Positions 55,901 to 63,599 of a DNA stretch of 64,000 bases are shown here, piece by piece; within the stretch, counting starts at the first letter, position 1, and every line of letters starts with the position of its first letter. The notes beneath the pieces were generated by a model, which was not told the DNA's origin, did no database searches, and worked only from the letters and a program-made list of their open reading frames with translations. Source of the DNA: Pseudorasbora parva. Lineage: Eukaryota; Chordata; Actinopteri; Cypriniformes; Gobionidae. The stretch spans positions 24,851,926-24,915,925 of the forward strand of contig NC_090185.1 in NCBI RefSeq assembly GCF_024679245.1, given 5' to 3'. The position numbers were made by a program, and so were the translations under genes.

Positions 55901-56491
55901 TGGTTGGGACTGCTGAGATCCTGGTGAGAGATGATGAAGCATCCAATAACAATCAGCATAATCCAAACAAACACAGGTGAACAGGAAGTTCAAAACGCAC
56001 CTTGCGGATCTGATTGGTCGTCAGCATGATTACATCAGTGCCCTCATGAAAGCATTGCGATGCTGCAAGGTAGCCGATTCGCTGAAAATGAGAAGAAACG
56101 GCATTTGTGAACCAATGGTGATAACTAAATTCATACATTCAATACTATAAAAGTATATAAATAACACTAAAATCAAACTGTTGTGACTGAACGCTAATAT
56201 TACTTTCTTCGTTGCCTCTCACCTTGTATGTAAATTTGGAGGAGCTCATCACCTCCACGATGTTGAACGCAGCCCAGCTGACATCATAGCCAAGCATCTG
56301 CAACTGTTCGAAGGAGAAATCAAAAGAATGATGAATGATGGATTGCGCTCATTATGAAGCAGATGGGAAAGGATATGAATGATGGGCGGTCTTACGTAGG
56401 TGAGCTTGCAGACTGCATTGGCTTTAACGGCAATGTTGTCCTGCTTGAGTTCTTGTTTGATTTCATCGATGCATGTTGAGATGTATTTGGC
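29590..56491 (-). CDS. ap3d1: AP-3 complex subunit delta-1, 33 coding exons, 5' end missing
   Basis: Delta-adaptin is the large subunit of AP-3, which sorts cargo from endosomes to lysosomes and pigment granules. Exons, minus strand: 56491-56396, 56303-56223, 56081-56001, 55920-55813, 55728-55599, 55509-55370, 53560-53487, 53388-53339, 53249-53200, 51449-51401, 50040-49895, 49224-49076, 48624-48394, 48319-48088, 46191-46046, 45973-45832, 45752-45681, 45401-45329, 45252-45056, 44973-44900, 41463-41301, 41187-41056, 40425-40372, 39705-39604, 36010-35846, 35740-35693, 35499-35479, 32552-32363, 32289-32201, 32106-32021, 30104-29983, 29892-29813, 29685-29590. Borders are AG/GT and the total is 3669 nt. 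The adaptin trunk (to about 46046) includes YLAASQCFHEGTDVIMLTTN and MKYLGLLAMSKILKTHPKS. A linker with DLDAWINEP and GVEHIPVVQIDLSVPLKVPG, a Lys/Glu-rich hinge, and an ear ending TFSKC follow. About 32 N-terminal residues are not found up to 64000. Confidence 0.95.
30205..31734. mobile_element. Chimera of two Tc1/mariner families
   Basis: The left ~870 bp (start atcactgaccactttttagg) run in plus orientation and contain a decayed Tc1 transposase 5' half; translated fragments around 30400-31060 include the block before AAHVHPFM. Near 31065-31115 the sequence switches to family A, the family of 23884-24855, in the opposite orientation. It contains gtgattcatcagactgggcc and ends tctgatcagtgta at 31734. 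Each half supplies one outer terminus, so the unit looks like one element but its termini do not match. It lies in an ap3d1 intron (between exons 32021 and 30104). Confidence 0.75.
34040..35057 (-). mobile_element. Non-autonomous hAT element with BED-finger relic, copy 2
   Basis: A second copy of the 20834-21858 element in inverted orientation, 1018 bp. It is flanked by an exact 8-bp duplication GTAAAAAT (34032-34039 and 35058-35065). The minus strand encodes the same BED half-finger ([20 protein letters not shown]). The sharp break after the Cys pair is shared, so the deletion predates both insertions. It lies in an ap3d1 intron between exons 35479 and 32552. Confidence 0.93.
35479..35499 (-). 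other. ap3d1: 21-nt microexon of ap3d1
   Basis: The minus strand reads tttttttAAG|atgaaggacgatgctgatcag|GTAACC, coding MKDDADQ in frame between ...NSYIKM and VYDIQGN. Including or skipping it keeps the frame, so it may be alternatively spliced. Human delta-adaptin, as I remember it, has no equivalent residues between SYVKM and the following DIRG. The acceptor uses AAG rather than CAG, so splicing is inferred. Confidence 0.6.
35846..36010 (-). other. ap3d1: ap3d1 hinge exon with Lys-rich block and ten-His run
   Basis: The 55-residue exon starts KSSKHKKKKQKKEKEEKEK and passes into KKKKKR followed by ten consecutive His (cac/cat mix). It ends in an acidic segment SDGGGEDSVQNGTVEDEEPLP. Lys-rich hinge sequence is normal for delta-adaptin; the long His run is unusual. 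Borders: acceptor TTTTTAG|AAA and donor CCA|GTCAGT. Confidence 0.85.
36181..37579. mobile_element. hAT-type element ('tagggatgcaccgaatcc')
   Basis: The ends TAGGGATGCACCGAATCC and GGATTCGGTGCATCCCTA are perfect inverted repeats of 18 bp. They are flanked by a near-exact 8-bp duplication (ttacaaac / atacaaac). Subterminal gaatccgaa/ttcggccgaat motifs recur. No transposase. A second element (36294-36823) is inserted inside it. It lies in an ap3d1 intron. Confidence 0.9.
36294..36823. mobile_element. Nested MITE inside the 36181-37579 hAT element
   Basis: Flanked by an exact 8-bp duplication ACAGTAAA (36286-36293 and 36824-36831). The ends are ctagcctgacaagccagacc and ctagatttctaggctt, weakly inverted. 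Its base composition is more GC-rich than the host element. An 8-bp duplication suggests a hAT-type mechanism. Confidence 0.8.
37580..38183. other. AT-rich ap3d1 intron sequence
   Basis: Low-complexity A/T-rich sequence with (TC)n-(TA)n runs at about 37965-37993 and (TA)n at 38171-38183. No gene seen. Confidence 0.5.
38184..39568. mobile_element. hAT-type element inserted in a (TA)n tract
   Basis: The ends TAGGGGTGTAAC and GTTACACCCCTA are inverted and flanked by ATATATAT on both sides (38176-38183, 39569-39576). The duplication is uninformative because the site is a (TA)n repeat. Subterminal cggttcggt/accgaaccg motifs are abundant. Length 1385 bp. It abuts the ap3d1 exon at 39604, whose splice donor (GTGAGT, 39603-39598) lies only ~30 bp away. 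Confidence 0.85.
38759..38909. mobile_element. Small foldback unit inside the 38184-39568 element
   Basis: The left end actccgtctgcggtgcgt is repeated inverted at the right end acgcaccgcagacggagt. The interior has more inverted gcggtgc/gcaccgc words. About 150 bp, no coding capacity. Confidence 0.7.
40372..40425 (-). other. ap3d1: 18-residue ap3d1 exon ASDLDFWLS...
   Basis: The minus strand reads ttctgttctAG|GCC... and ends CAG|GTCCGG, coding ASDLDFWLSSAPVPPAAQ in frame. The block DLDFWLS followed by a Pro/Ala stretch matches a segment of the long vertebrate AP3D1 isoform. At 54 nt it is skippable without frameshift. The donor GTCCGG is weak, which fits optional use. Confidence 0.75.
41726..41938. 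repeat. A/C-rich low-complexity tract
   Basis: Long stretch of aaaac/aaaacc variants with a run of about 14 C followed by A at about 41749-41771. It reads open on the minus strand as a Phe/Cys/Gly/Leu-rich peptide, a composition artefact. A similar tract occurs at 42600-42662. Confidence 0.8.
41939..42575. mobile_element. Non-autonomous DNA transposon ('agttcacacttgtagttcgg')
   Basis: The left part agttcacacttgtagttcgg + gtttggaccggacc and the right part ggttcgttttaatcgaacca + acgcaccctaa are diverged inverted ends. Inner ttggttcg/cgaaccaa words recur. The left terminal bases appear lost in the A/C-rich flank. No domain in the crossing ORFs. Family unassigned. Confidence 0.5.
43839..44852. 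mobile_element. hAT-type element carrying a minisatellite
   Basis: An exact 8-bp duplication CATGTCGC (43831-43838 and 44853-44860) flanks the unit. The right end ttggtgcatcccta is a typical hAT terminus; the left end tcctgatgcaccaaaa is its inverted copy with the outer five bases mutated. Most of the interior is the 42-bp tandem array at 43887-44570. It lies in the 3.4-kb ap3d1 intron between exons 44900 and 41463. Confidence 0.8.
43887..44570. repeat. 42-bp minisatellite, 16 full copies
   Basis: The unit begins ctgtggatgcgattggataa and continues aactcacgcgacttcgcctc + aa. There are sixteen full copies plus a partial last one. 42 is divisible by three, so both strands stay open and give long repetitive ORFs that are not genes. 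Copies differ mainly at cacgYgac: cgc, gtg (creating CACGTG) or atg. By my reading the order is T C C C C T C C T T T C A A C T. Confidence 0.97.
46300..47200. repeat. Degenerate AACATGTT/GCTAGC satellite-like tract
   Basis: About 900 bp built from variants of atgttgctagcatgttttaa and acacaatgctagcatgtt. Longer direct repeats (ttctaacatatttaac + attgct) recur at about 46704, 46855 and 47035, i.e. spaced 150-180 bp. It lies in the ap3d1 intron between exons 48088 and 46191. No coding potential. Confidence 0.75.
47271..47560. mobile_element. TTAA-flanked MITE, 290 bp
   Basis: Inverted ends aggtgcagtgtg and cacactgcacct are each flanked directly by TTAA (47267-47270 and 47561-47564). TTAA duplication is typical of piggyBac and Kolobok elements. 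No coding sequence. Confidence 0.85.
47565..47930. mobile_element. Second MITE abutting the TTAA of the first
   Basis: It begins agtcaccatgaaatgaaaat directly after the TTAA shared with the 47271-47560 unit. It ends near 47930 with the inverted ttttatttcatgctgact. The ends are imperfect, so the boundaries are approximate. A third similar start (aaagtcacgatgaaa) follows. Confidence 0.5.
48873..48896 (+). repeat. Poly-G run
   Basis: Five G, one C, then about 18-20 G in a row, seen directly, within an ap3d1 intron. It could form a G-quadruplex on the plus strand, or a C-rich tract in the ap3d1 pre-mRNA. Confidence 0.9.
49284..49525. mobile_element. Foldback (hairpin) repeat with ~80-bp arms
   Basis: The left arm cagacaaatctcatctaata + attacttccgtcaaagaagg is repeated inverted as ccttcttcgatggaagtaat + tagatgagatttgtctgata. 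Loop about 70 bp. No ends with a clear target duplication were found. It lies between ap3d1 exons 49895 and 49224. Confidence 0.7.
52227..52929. mobile_element. 703-bp foldback element with TTAA duplication
   Basis: Two ~330-bp arms are near-perfect inverted copies separated by a loop of ~45 bp. The ends agggttagttcacccaaaaa and tttttgggtgaactaaccct are flanked by TTAA on both sides (52223-52226, 52930-52933). No coding sequence. TTAA points to the piggyBac or Kolobok mechanism. A half copy lies at 59912-60375. Located in the ap3d1 intron between exons 53200 and 51449. Confidence 0.9.
54010..54990. repeat. Probable dispersed repeat ('gacgtagtgtccgtgacgtc')
   Basis: It begins near catagactgtaaattaatat and continues gacgtagtgtccgtgacgtc, a phrase I associate with a common fish interspersed repeat. 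The 54960-55010 end has cgacgtcttctctgagtg. I could not establish termini or a target duplication. No coding sequence is supported. Confidence 0.35.
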
Positions 56492-57135
56492 CTGTTAAAG
56501 GAACAGGAAGTATTTTTAGAAAGAGTGAGTCAAAAAAAAAAAAGCTCTCTATAACAGCCCAGGGCATCGTTTAGCTTCCTGTTGTCAGCAGCATCTGTCA
56601 AATCACTGCCTGATCTTAAACGAGAGGAAACATGTTCAAATTAAAACTATGACAGGGAGATTAAATGTTTTGCCAAGTCTTTACCTGAAAACATAGATAG
56701 TCATTTATCAAAACAATACATATAGGTTATTATCTGCCATAATTAGCGTTTATTTAAAGGTACTGTTCACCTAAATCGACAAATTGTTCCAAAAACCCAT
56801 TTTTTCCCCCTGATAAACACAAAAACGCATAATTAGTTCAATGTCTAAGCTGCACTGTTCCATATGATGAAAGTGGATGGGGCCTACGGACACCAAGGAT
56901 ATGAATCTTTTGTAATATTATTTATGTCTTTACTGTCATTTGATCAATTTAATGCATCCTTGCTTACTAAAAGTATTTCTGGAGGATCAAGTGACACTGA
57001 AGACTGGAGTAATGATGCTTAAAATTCAGCTTTGAGTCACAGGAATAAATTACATTTTATAATAATATTCAAATAGAAAACAAATTAACAAATATTATTT
57101 TAATTGAATATTTTTAATATTTCACAATATTACAG

Positions 57136-57136
<1 letters not shown>
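56492..57136 (-). other. ap3d1 5' intron, no gene
   Basis: Sequence upstream of the first identified ap3d1 exon. It contains a TTAA-type repeat end (ttaaaggtactgttcaccta near 56754) and AT-rich sequence, but no exon for the N-terminal delta-adaptin residues. Confidence 0.5.
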
Positions 57137-57176
<40 letters not shown>

Positions 57177-57459
57177 CCTGTTTATGTGGTTTATGAGGAC
57201 ACAAATTTGTATAACTACATGGGTATTACACTGGTATTACACTATAAATGTGGTTTATGAGGACATATCAAATGTCCTCATAATTCAAACGGCCTTAAAA
57301 ACATATTAAATGATGTTTTTTTGAGAAAATAAAAATGCAGAATGTTTCCTGTGATGGGTAGGTTTAGGGGCAGGGGCAGTGTAAGGGGATAGAAAATACG
57401 GTTTGTACGGTATAAAAACCATTACGCCTATGGAGAGTCCCTGTAAACCACATAGACCA

Positions 57460-57490
<31 letters not shown>
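57137..57490. repeat. (TG)n-bounded interspersed repeat
   Basis: A (TG)19 run at 57137-57174 and a second (TG)n at 57463-57490 bracket sequence with inverted gtttatgaggacac/gtcctcata words. This is typical of a fish repeat that carries terminal TG microsatellites. The right run abuts a Tc1 fossil. Confidence 0.65.
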
Positions 57491-57493
<3 letters not shown>

Positions 57494-58191
57494 TGAGGAA
57501 AATAAGTATTTGAACACCCTGCTATTTTGCAAGTTCTCCCACTTGGAAATCATGGAGGGGTCTGAAAATGTCATCGTAGGTGCATGTCCACTGTGAGAGA
57601 CAATCAAAAATCTTTTTCCAGAAATCACAATATATAATTTTATAACTATTTATTTGTATGCTACAGCTGCAAATAAGTATTTGAACACCTGTCTATCAGC
57701 TAGAATTCTGACCCTCAAATGCTTCATGCTTTTGGGGTGTTTTTCTGCACATGGGACAGGGAGACCGGGCCATGTATTGCGCGATTTTGGGGAACAAACT
57801 CCTTCCCTCAGAGCATTGAAGATGGGTCGAGGCTGGGTCTTCCAACATGACAATGACCCGAAGCACATAGCCAGGATAACCAAGGAGTGGCTCTGTAAGA
57901 AGCATATCAAGGTTCTGGCATGGCCTAGCCAGTCTGCAGACCTAAACCCAAAAGAGAATCTTTGCAGAGAGCTCAAACTCTGTGTTTCTCAGCGACAGGC
58001 CAGAAACCTGGCTGATCTAGAGAAGATCTATGTGGACGAGTGGGCCAAAATCCCTCCTGCAGTGTGTGCAAACCTGGTGAAAAACTACAGGAAACATTTA
58101 ACCTCTGTAATTGCAAACAAAGGCTACTGTACCAAATATTAACATTGATTTTCTCAGGTGTTCAAATACTTATTTGCAGCGGTTTCACTGA
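57491..58191 (+). mobile_element. Internally deleted Tc1-like element
   Basis: The left end tagtgaggaaaataagtatt + tgaacaccctgctattttgc is a characteristic fish Tc1 terminus. A second internal copy (gcaaataagtatttgaacac) follows at ~57670. The right end has gtgttcaaatacttatttgc and a decayed cactgata. The 5' half of the transposase is missing. It lies in the ap3d1 5' intron. Confidence 0.85.
57703..58142 (+). pseudogene. Tc1-like transposase C-terminal half
   Basis: Translation of the plus strand gives [18 protein letters not shown] (second catalytic D), then [18 protein letters not shown], where the catalytic-E motif NPIENLW has become NPKENLC. It ends [11 protein letters not shown] at a stop. 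The first catalytic Asp and the DNA-binding domain are absent. The open frame upstream from 57654 is terminal-repeat sequence, not protein. Dead copy. Confidence 0.85.
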
Positions 58192-59591
58192 TATGAGCAA
58201 ATATCCAATCATATGCACTAAAGTTAGGGGGTTTTAGCCGCGTTTTAAAGCATTGGCGGGTAAACATTTAATTTGCGTGCTTATGCACAGTTTTGCATTG
58301 AGCGTGCGCACTAAACGTCTGTCAAACACACGTGATTACTGGACAGTCTTACTGCACTAATACTGTCAAATACATACAAGGGTCACATGTATAAACACAG
58401 CCAGTTGTCTAAAGTGAAAGTAAAATCGCGTGCGTCTAAATATGAGATGCGAGCAGGTCTTCAATTGACTGCAGCACAGCCTAGTGAACACGCGGTCCTT
58501 AAAGGGACAGTTCACCTCTAAAATGATTTTAATAAAAAAAACAAGACCTTTAGTACAGTAGCTTTTAATCAATGTTGTATATTGAAGACCATGTAGTTTT
58601 AATTTAAGCCTACATTTATTAATTCAAATTCATACTTAAATGCTACTGTACATCTCTGAGCTGCCACTGTAAATCTTTATATATATTTATTTTATATTAT
58701 ACAATACACTAGGAATGTGTACAAGGGTTTTTTAAAGTAAAGTTTTAAGTTTAAGTAAGGGTTTTCAAATCTTTTAAGCAAAATAAAGATATGCAATAAA
58801 AGCATTTTCTCCTTAACCTTTTTCTGTTCCTGCCGCCTAAGAATAGAATAGCAAAAGAACCAAACTGAAAAAACGTGGTTAAAAACCGAGGTATGTATTG
58901 AACCGTGGACTAACTGTATTGTTGCATCCCTAATATATATATACACACACATACATACACACAAGTCAATCAAAGATGCATTGTTAAAACCCAGAAGCTA
59001 AAAATAACAATAAAAAACAAAAACAAAAAAAACTAGGCCAGTATGCTTGTGCGTGCAGAATCAATGAATGACTAAGAGAACTGACAGACCACAATATCTC
59101 ATGGCCAGTGACATTAAATTGTAAATTATTAAAAAAAAAAAAAAAGAAGAGAAAAAACTTCAACCAGCACTGACACACACAGCACACAGACACACAACTC
59201 TCTGCATCTCAGGAAGACACACAGAGTGCTGTTGTATGGGGCGAGTGTGGTGGTCATGTGTCTTTAGTCATGAGACAGCCAGAGCAGTGACAGGAGGGGA
59301 AGAATTCAACCATTAGATGGGCACAACCCCTCGTTTACCACAGTGAAGGAGAGCAAGACGTCTTCTCTGGGGTAGTGCGCAAATATGTGGTAAATGAAGG
59401 TTTTGCAGAAGAATTTCACATCTTTACAAAACCCTTGTGAATGATGCATTATGAGTTATTTAAGCCCAGAGAGAAAATACCAGGTAAACAAAGGTTCTCC
59501 AGAAGGTTCTTGTCACGTCTTTACAAAATTCTTGTGAATGGTGCATTAGGAGTGATTTCCTCCCACGGAGAATGAAAATATGAGGTAAAAG

Positions 59592-61588
59592 TAGGGGTGT
59601 GCGATATATATCGTCTCCGATAATATCGTAATTGTAATTTTAACGATGTGCGATCTGACATTATCGAGTATATCCCTCACACACAAACCCCAGAGTGTGT
59701 GTGCGCACACTACGTGATGCAGTCTTGAAGATTAGACTTTAGACACCATATTGCCCATTTTTTGTCTATTTCGCCAACGAGAATAGTTCAAAACAAAGTC
59801 ACAGCACTGTAATCGCGTCTCTGAGCAACACACGCAGTGTTTTCTTAACTGTATGAATCAGCTTTTTGAACAAATCATTAGAATCAGTGATTCAGTGAAT
59901 AAGACAGATTAGAGGGTTAGTTCACCCAAAAATTTAATAGATGTCATTAATGACTCGCCCTAATGTCGTTCCTCACCCGTAAGACCTCCGTTCATCTTCA
60001 GAACACAGTTTAAGATATTTTATATTTAGTCCGAGAGCGTATCTAAGTGTATGCACACTATACTGTCCATTCCCATAAAGGGAATAAAAACATCATCAAA
60101 GTAGTCCATATGAGACATCAGTTAGTTCATTAGAATCTCTTGAAGCATCGAAAATACATTTTGGTCCAAAAATAGCAAAAACTACGACTTTATTCAGCAT
60201 TATCTTCTCTTCGGCGTTTGTTTTCAAACCTCAAATAAAGATTCAAACGGTCATGAATCAGCGTATTGATTCATGATTTGGATCGCGTGTCAAAATGCCA
60301 AACTGCTGAAATCAAGTGACTTTGGCGATCCGAATCATGAATAAGCAATTCGATTCATGACCGTTTGAATCTTTAAGTTTTTAATAAGTTTAAATGTATT
60401 TTTTCCTTTCATGAATGTTATATATATATGTGCTGGGCAAAGATTAAAATGTTTAATCGCGATTAATCACACATTTTTTTCTGTGATTAATTGTGATTAA
60501 TCGCAGTACGCGCAAAATTCAATAAGGAATACAAAAGTGCTGCTAAATGAACAAAAGTGCAAAAACATATGGTTTGCAAACACTTTAAACAAATAAGGTG
60601 CTTTTTACAGCAGTTAAAAGTTAGTAACCGTTACAATATTTCTTGTAAATATCAACTTAAACATTAATTTAATCAAATTAAATTAAATTGGTGGTATACA
60701 TCTATTGATTCTGTAGTAATATTCTCATCAGTGTTCTATCAGCTTTAACATATGCCTACTTAAATCTGCATATTTGTGATATTCACCCAAGGGCGTTATT
60801 TAATTTTATTAAGGCCATTTTTTTAAATCTTGTATCTAAATGTATGCATCATCTTTCATGTTAAATTCTTACATTTGATTAATAAATTCAGTTATAATAG
60901 TAAAAACACTATAGGCTGTTACCAATCAAACTAAATAATTTAAACTGCAAAAAATACAGCTGCAATAAATAATTTTATAAGATTGATGTTCTAAATAAAA
61001 ACATGCAATCATACTTTTAAGCATAACCGCCAATAGGGGGCAGCAAGTGATCGTCTTCATGAGCGAGTCATTGAATCGTTTATTCAAATGATTCATTCAA
61101 ATCGCTGAATCATTTAGTTACAAAACACCGCGCTGAGTGTTGCTTTCCTCTGGAACTATTTTTGTCGGTGAAATCATGGGTGAAATGGAACAAAAAAGGT
61201 AGTTTGGATCTAAAATGTAAGTAACTTAATATTAATTAGGCTACTTGTTTATCGAACTAGGCTACACCATTTATGCGACACAATTCACGATTGCAAAGTC
61301 GACTTGTGTTATTACCAATTATATCATAAATCATAAATATCAACAACTACAAAAAACTCAGCTTTACCCCAGTATGTTTCTTCTGTGAGTTTATATTGCT
61401 GCTCAATTGTTTTGATTTCTCCACGAATCTCTCTCACAAAGAGACAGGCAGCGCAAGCCTCAACGCTCATCAAGCACCAATGTAGTATTACAATAACACA
61501 CTCAGCAAAATATCGTCTAATTATAGTTATCGAGAAAATCCCAGAAAATATTGAGATATAATTTTTTGTCAATATCGCACACCCATAT
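59592..61588. mobile_element. 2.0-kb hAT-type element ('taggggtgtgcgatat')
   Basis: The left end taggggtgtgcgatat and the right end atatcgcacaccca are inverted. They are flanked by an exact 8-bp duplication GGTAAAAG (59584-59591 and 61589-61596). No intact transposase. It contains a half foldback element (59912-60375) and other decayed repeats. It inserted in the tandem array of 59340-63590. Confidence 0.88.
59912..60375. mobile_element. Truncated copy of the 52227-52929 foldback element
   Basis: It starts agggttagttcacccaaaaa and follows the left arm of the 703-bp element through the loop, then stops at about 60375 just after the start of the second arm. Its loop (gcgtgtcaaaatgccaaact) is the reverse complement of the loop in the other copy, so it is inverted relative to it. 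Confidence 0.85.
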
Positions 61589-62099
61589 GGTAAAAGGTTC
61601 TCCGAGTTTTTTCCTGTCACATCTTAAAATTCTTGTGAATGGTGCATTATGAGTGATTTACAAATAAAAATATATGGGGTAAATTTTCCACACATTTTTC
61701 CAGTCACATCTTTACAACCCCTTGAGAATGGATCATTTAAAATCCTGAAAATCCAAGGTAAACAAAGGTTCTCCAGAAAATGTGTCACATTTTTTAAACA
61801 TTCTTGTGAATAATGCATTACAGATCATTTTCAACCAGTAAGACTGAAAAAAATGAGATGCATAAGGGTTCTCCAGAAGGTTTTCCTGCCCCATCTGAAA
61901 ATTCTAGTGAATGGTGAATTATGGTTGACCTCGTACAAACATAAACATGAGGTAAAAGACGGATCTCCTGTTGAATCTTCATGCAGTTCATTGGAATGAT
62001 GCATTATGGGAAAATATGGGGTAAAAGAATGACCTCCAAAAGATTTTGGCTCTTTATGAATGGTGCATTATGGGTAATTAATTACCACCAACGGAGACA

Positions 62100-63322
62100 G
62101 AAAATTGCTCTTTTTTTCATGAAACCAAGCTAGAATAAAACAAACAAAATATTCTGGGAGCCAGGAAATTTATGAGATGACAGATATTAGACATAAATAT
62201 TCATGAATATTTAACAGAAGTTCCCTTTCAAAGCCTACAGCGAACGGCCGGTTTGGACTACACCGCTGCACTTCCTGCTTTAATGACGCAACTAAAACCG
62301 TTTGTTGACGAACCCTCCAGCCACAAGAACACGCAAATTCGGGGGTGTTGTCCTTTTGCTCTCGCAGGTCGAGAATAGGAAGCGTTGTTTTTGTAGAGTG
62401 TGTTTGTCACCATGCCATTGAAACGCTGTTATTTTCATCCCGGAGTCAAATCACCTTTGTTTGGCCCTCCCACGGACGCTGTACGTAGAGATCAATGGCT
62501 AAAGTTTATGTTTAACTCGGCTCCGGAAAATTATAATCACAATTTAAAACTATGTGCAGCACATTTTGCTGAGGACTGCTTCCTCAATCTCAATCAGTTT
62601 AATGCCGGATTCGCAGAAAGATTATTCTTAAAAGATGACGCAGTTCCCTCTTTGTCTGGAGAAGGCATTGTTTATGGTGGACAACCGGTAAGTGTATTTT
62701 ATTATTTAAGTCGGCCCGTTTAACAGTTTATGTAACTCATTACACAAAGTGCAACGCTGTTTAGCTTTGTTAACTAACGTTAGATGGTAATTGAAACTAT
62801 CCGAAAAACTTAGCATATAAAAGTGTAGTAATTCATTCAGACACCATCGATTGTTGGTGTTTGTAATGATCAGTTTAAACTACTGAATAGACAGCTTACC
62901 ATTCTGAAACATCCAGCAAAAGTCTTTCCTGAGCAGGTTGTAATCGATCCTCTTCGATATTCTCCGGGTCTGATTCCGGCTCAAATTGATAAGGCAATAT
63001 AAACATTTTTGCAATAACATTGAGCGCGCGTACCCGTTATGGTAAGAGGCGGAACCTTTCCGGGCAACGTGCGCTAAGCTGCTGTCCAATCACAGCACGG
63101 GAAGCGCTGGCCTAATCAGAACTCGTTAAGTATTTCTGAAGGAGGGACTTCATAGAACAAGGAAATCATCAGGCCGTTTTTAGGACAGAGGAAACAGCGC
63201 TGTACAGATAAGTCAATTGTGTGAAAAATATTGTGTTTTTTTACACGTGAAATATGAACTCATGTTATATTGCACACTGTAAACATAATCAAAGCTTCGA
63301 AAACACGCGAAGAACGGGACCT
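62100..63322 (+). mobile_element. THAP-encoding repeat unit, probably Kolobok-derived
   Basis: The unit separates tandem-array cores at ~62056 and ~63437. Its right end reads agaacgggacc followed by TTTAAA, containing TTAA (63323-63326). TTAA plus a THAP domain is the combination known for Kolobok transposons. The left terminus is not identifiable, and P-element-like THAP transposons are an alternative. Confidence 0.45.
62412..62687 (+). CDS. THAP-domain exon, start of a THAP-type protein
   Basis: The start ATG is in good context (caccATGc). The protein begins MPLKRCYFHPGVKS and shows the THAP pattern: LFGPP, RRDQWLKFMF, then KLCAAHFAEDCF (C-x2-H pair with HF) and RLFLKDDAVPSL (AVP motif). 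The usual first C-x2-4-C is here CYFH, so one zinc ligand may be His instead of Cys. A donor CCG|GTAAGT ends the exon at 62687. I found no downstream exon with a transposase core. It lies antisense to ap3d1 in its 5' intron and is probably a transposon-derived fragment rather than a host gene. Confidence 0.65.
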
Positions 63323-63599
63323 TTAAAATACTGGCGGTGACTGGCAGCAAAAACAAAATAAAAAGTGGAAAGATTTATAGGTCATTTTGACCCAGTAAAA
63401 ATTAAACTAGAGAGAAAACTAGATGTCAAATCGTCATGAATGATGCATTATAGGTAATTTCATCCCTGTAAGAACAAAACCATAGGGAAAGGTTCTCCAG
63501 AAGATGTTCCTTGTCCCATCCTCATTCAGTTCTAATGAATCATGCATTATGGGTAATTTCAGACCATTGCCATGAATGAAATATTTGTTAGACAGCGAA

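Larger units (their letters stand above)
59340..63590. repeat. Degenerate tandem repeat (~65-105 bp unit), split by two insertions
   Basis: Diverged units share aaggttctccagaaggttct, then cttgtgaatggtgcattatg and gagtgattt, closing with gaggtaaa. I count about ten: core positions near 59436, 59531, 61633, 61724, 61808, 61907, 61990, 62056, 63437 and 63533. The array is interrupted by the hAT element 59592-61588 and the THAP-encoding unit ~62100-63322. Removing them brings the units back into order. It lies in the ap3d1 5' intron. Confidence 0.75.

Noticed and set aside
58900..58935. Complete hAT element ending gttgcatcccta
   Set aside because: Only a right-end-like sequence is visible; I found no matching left end or 8-bp duplication.
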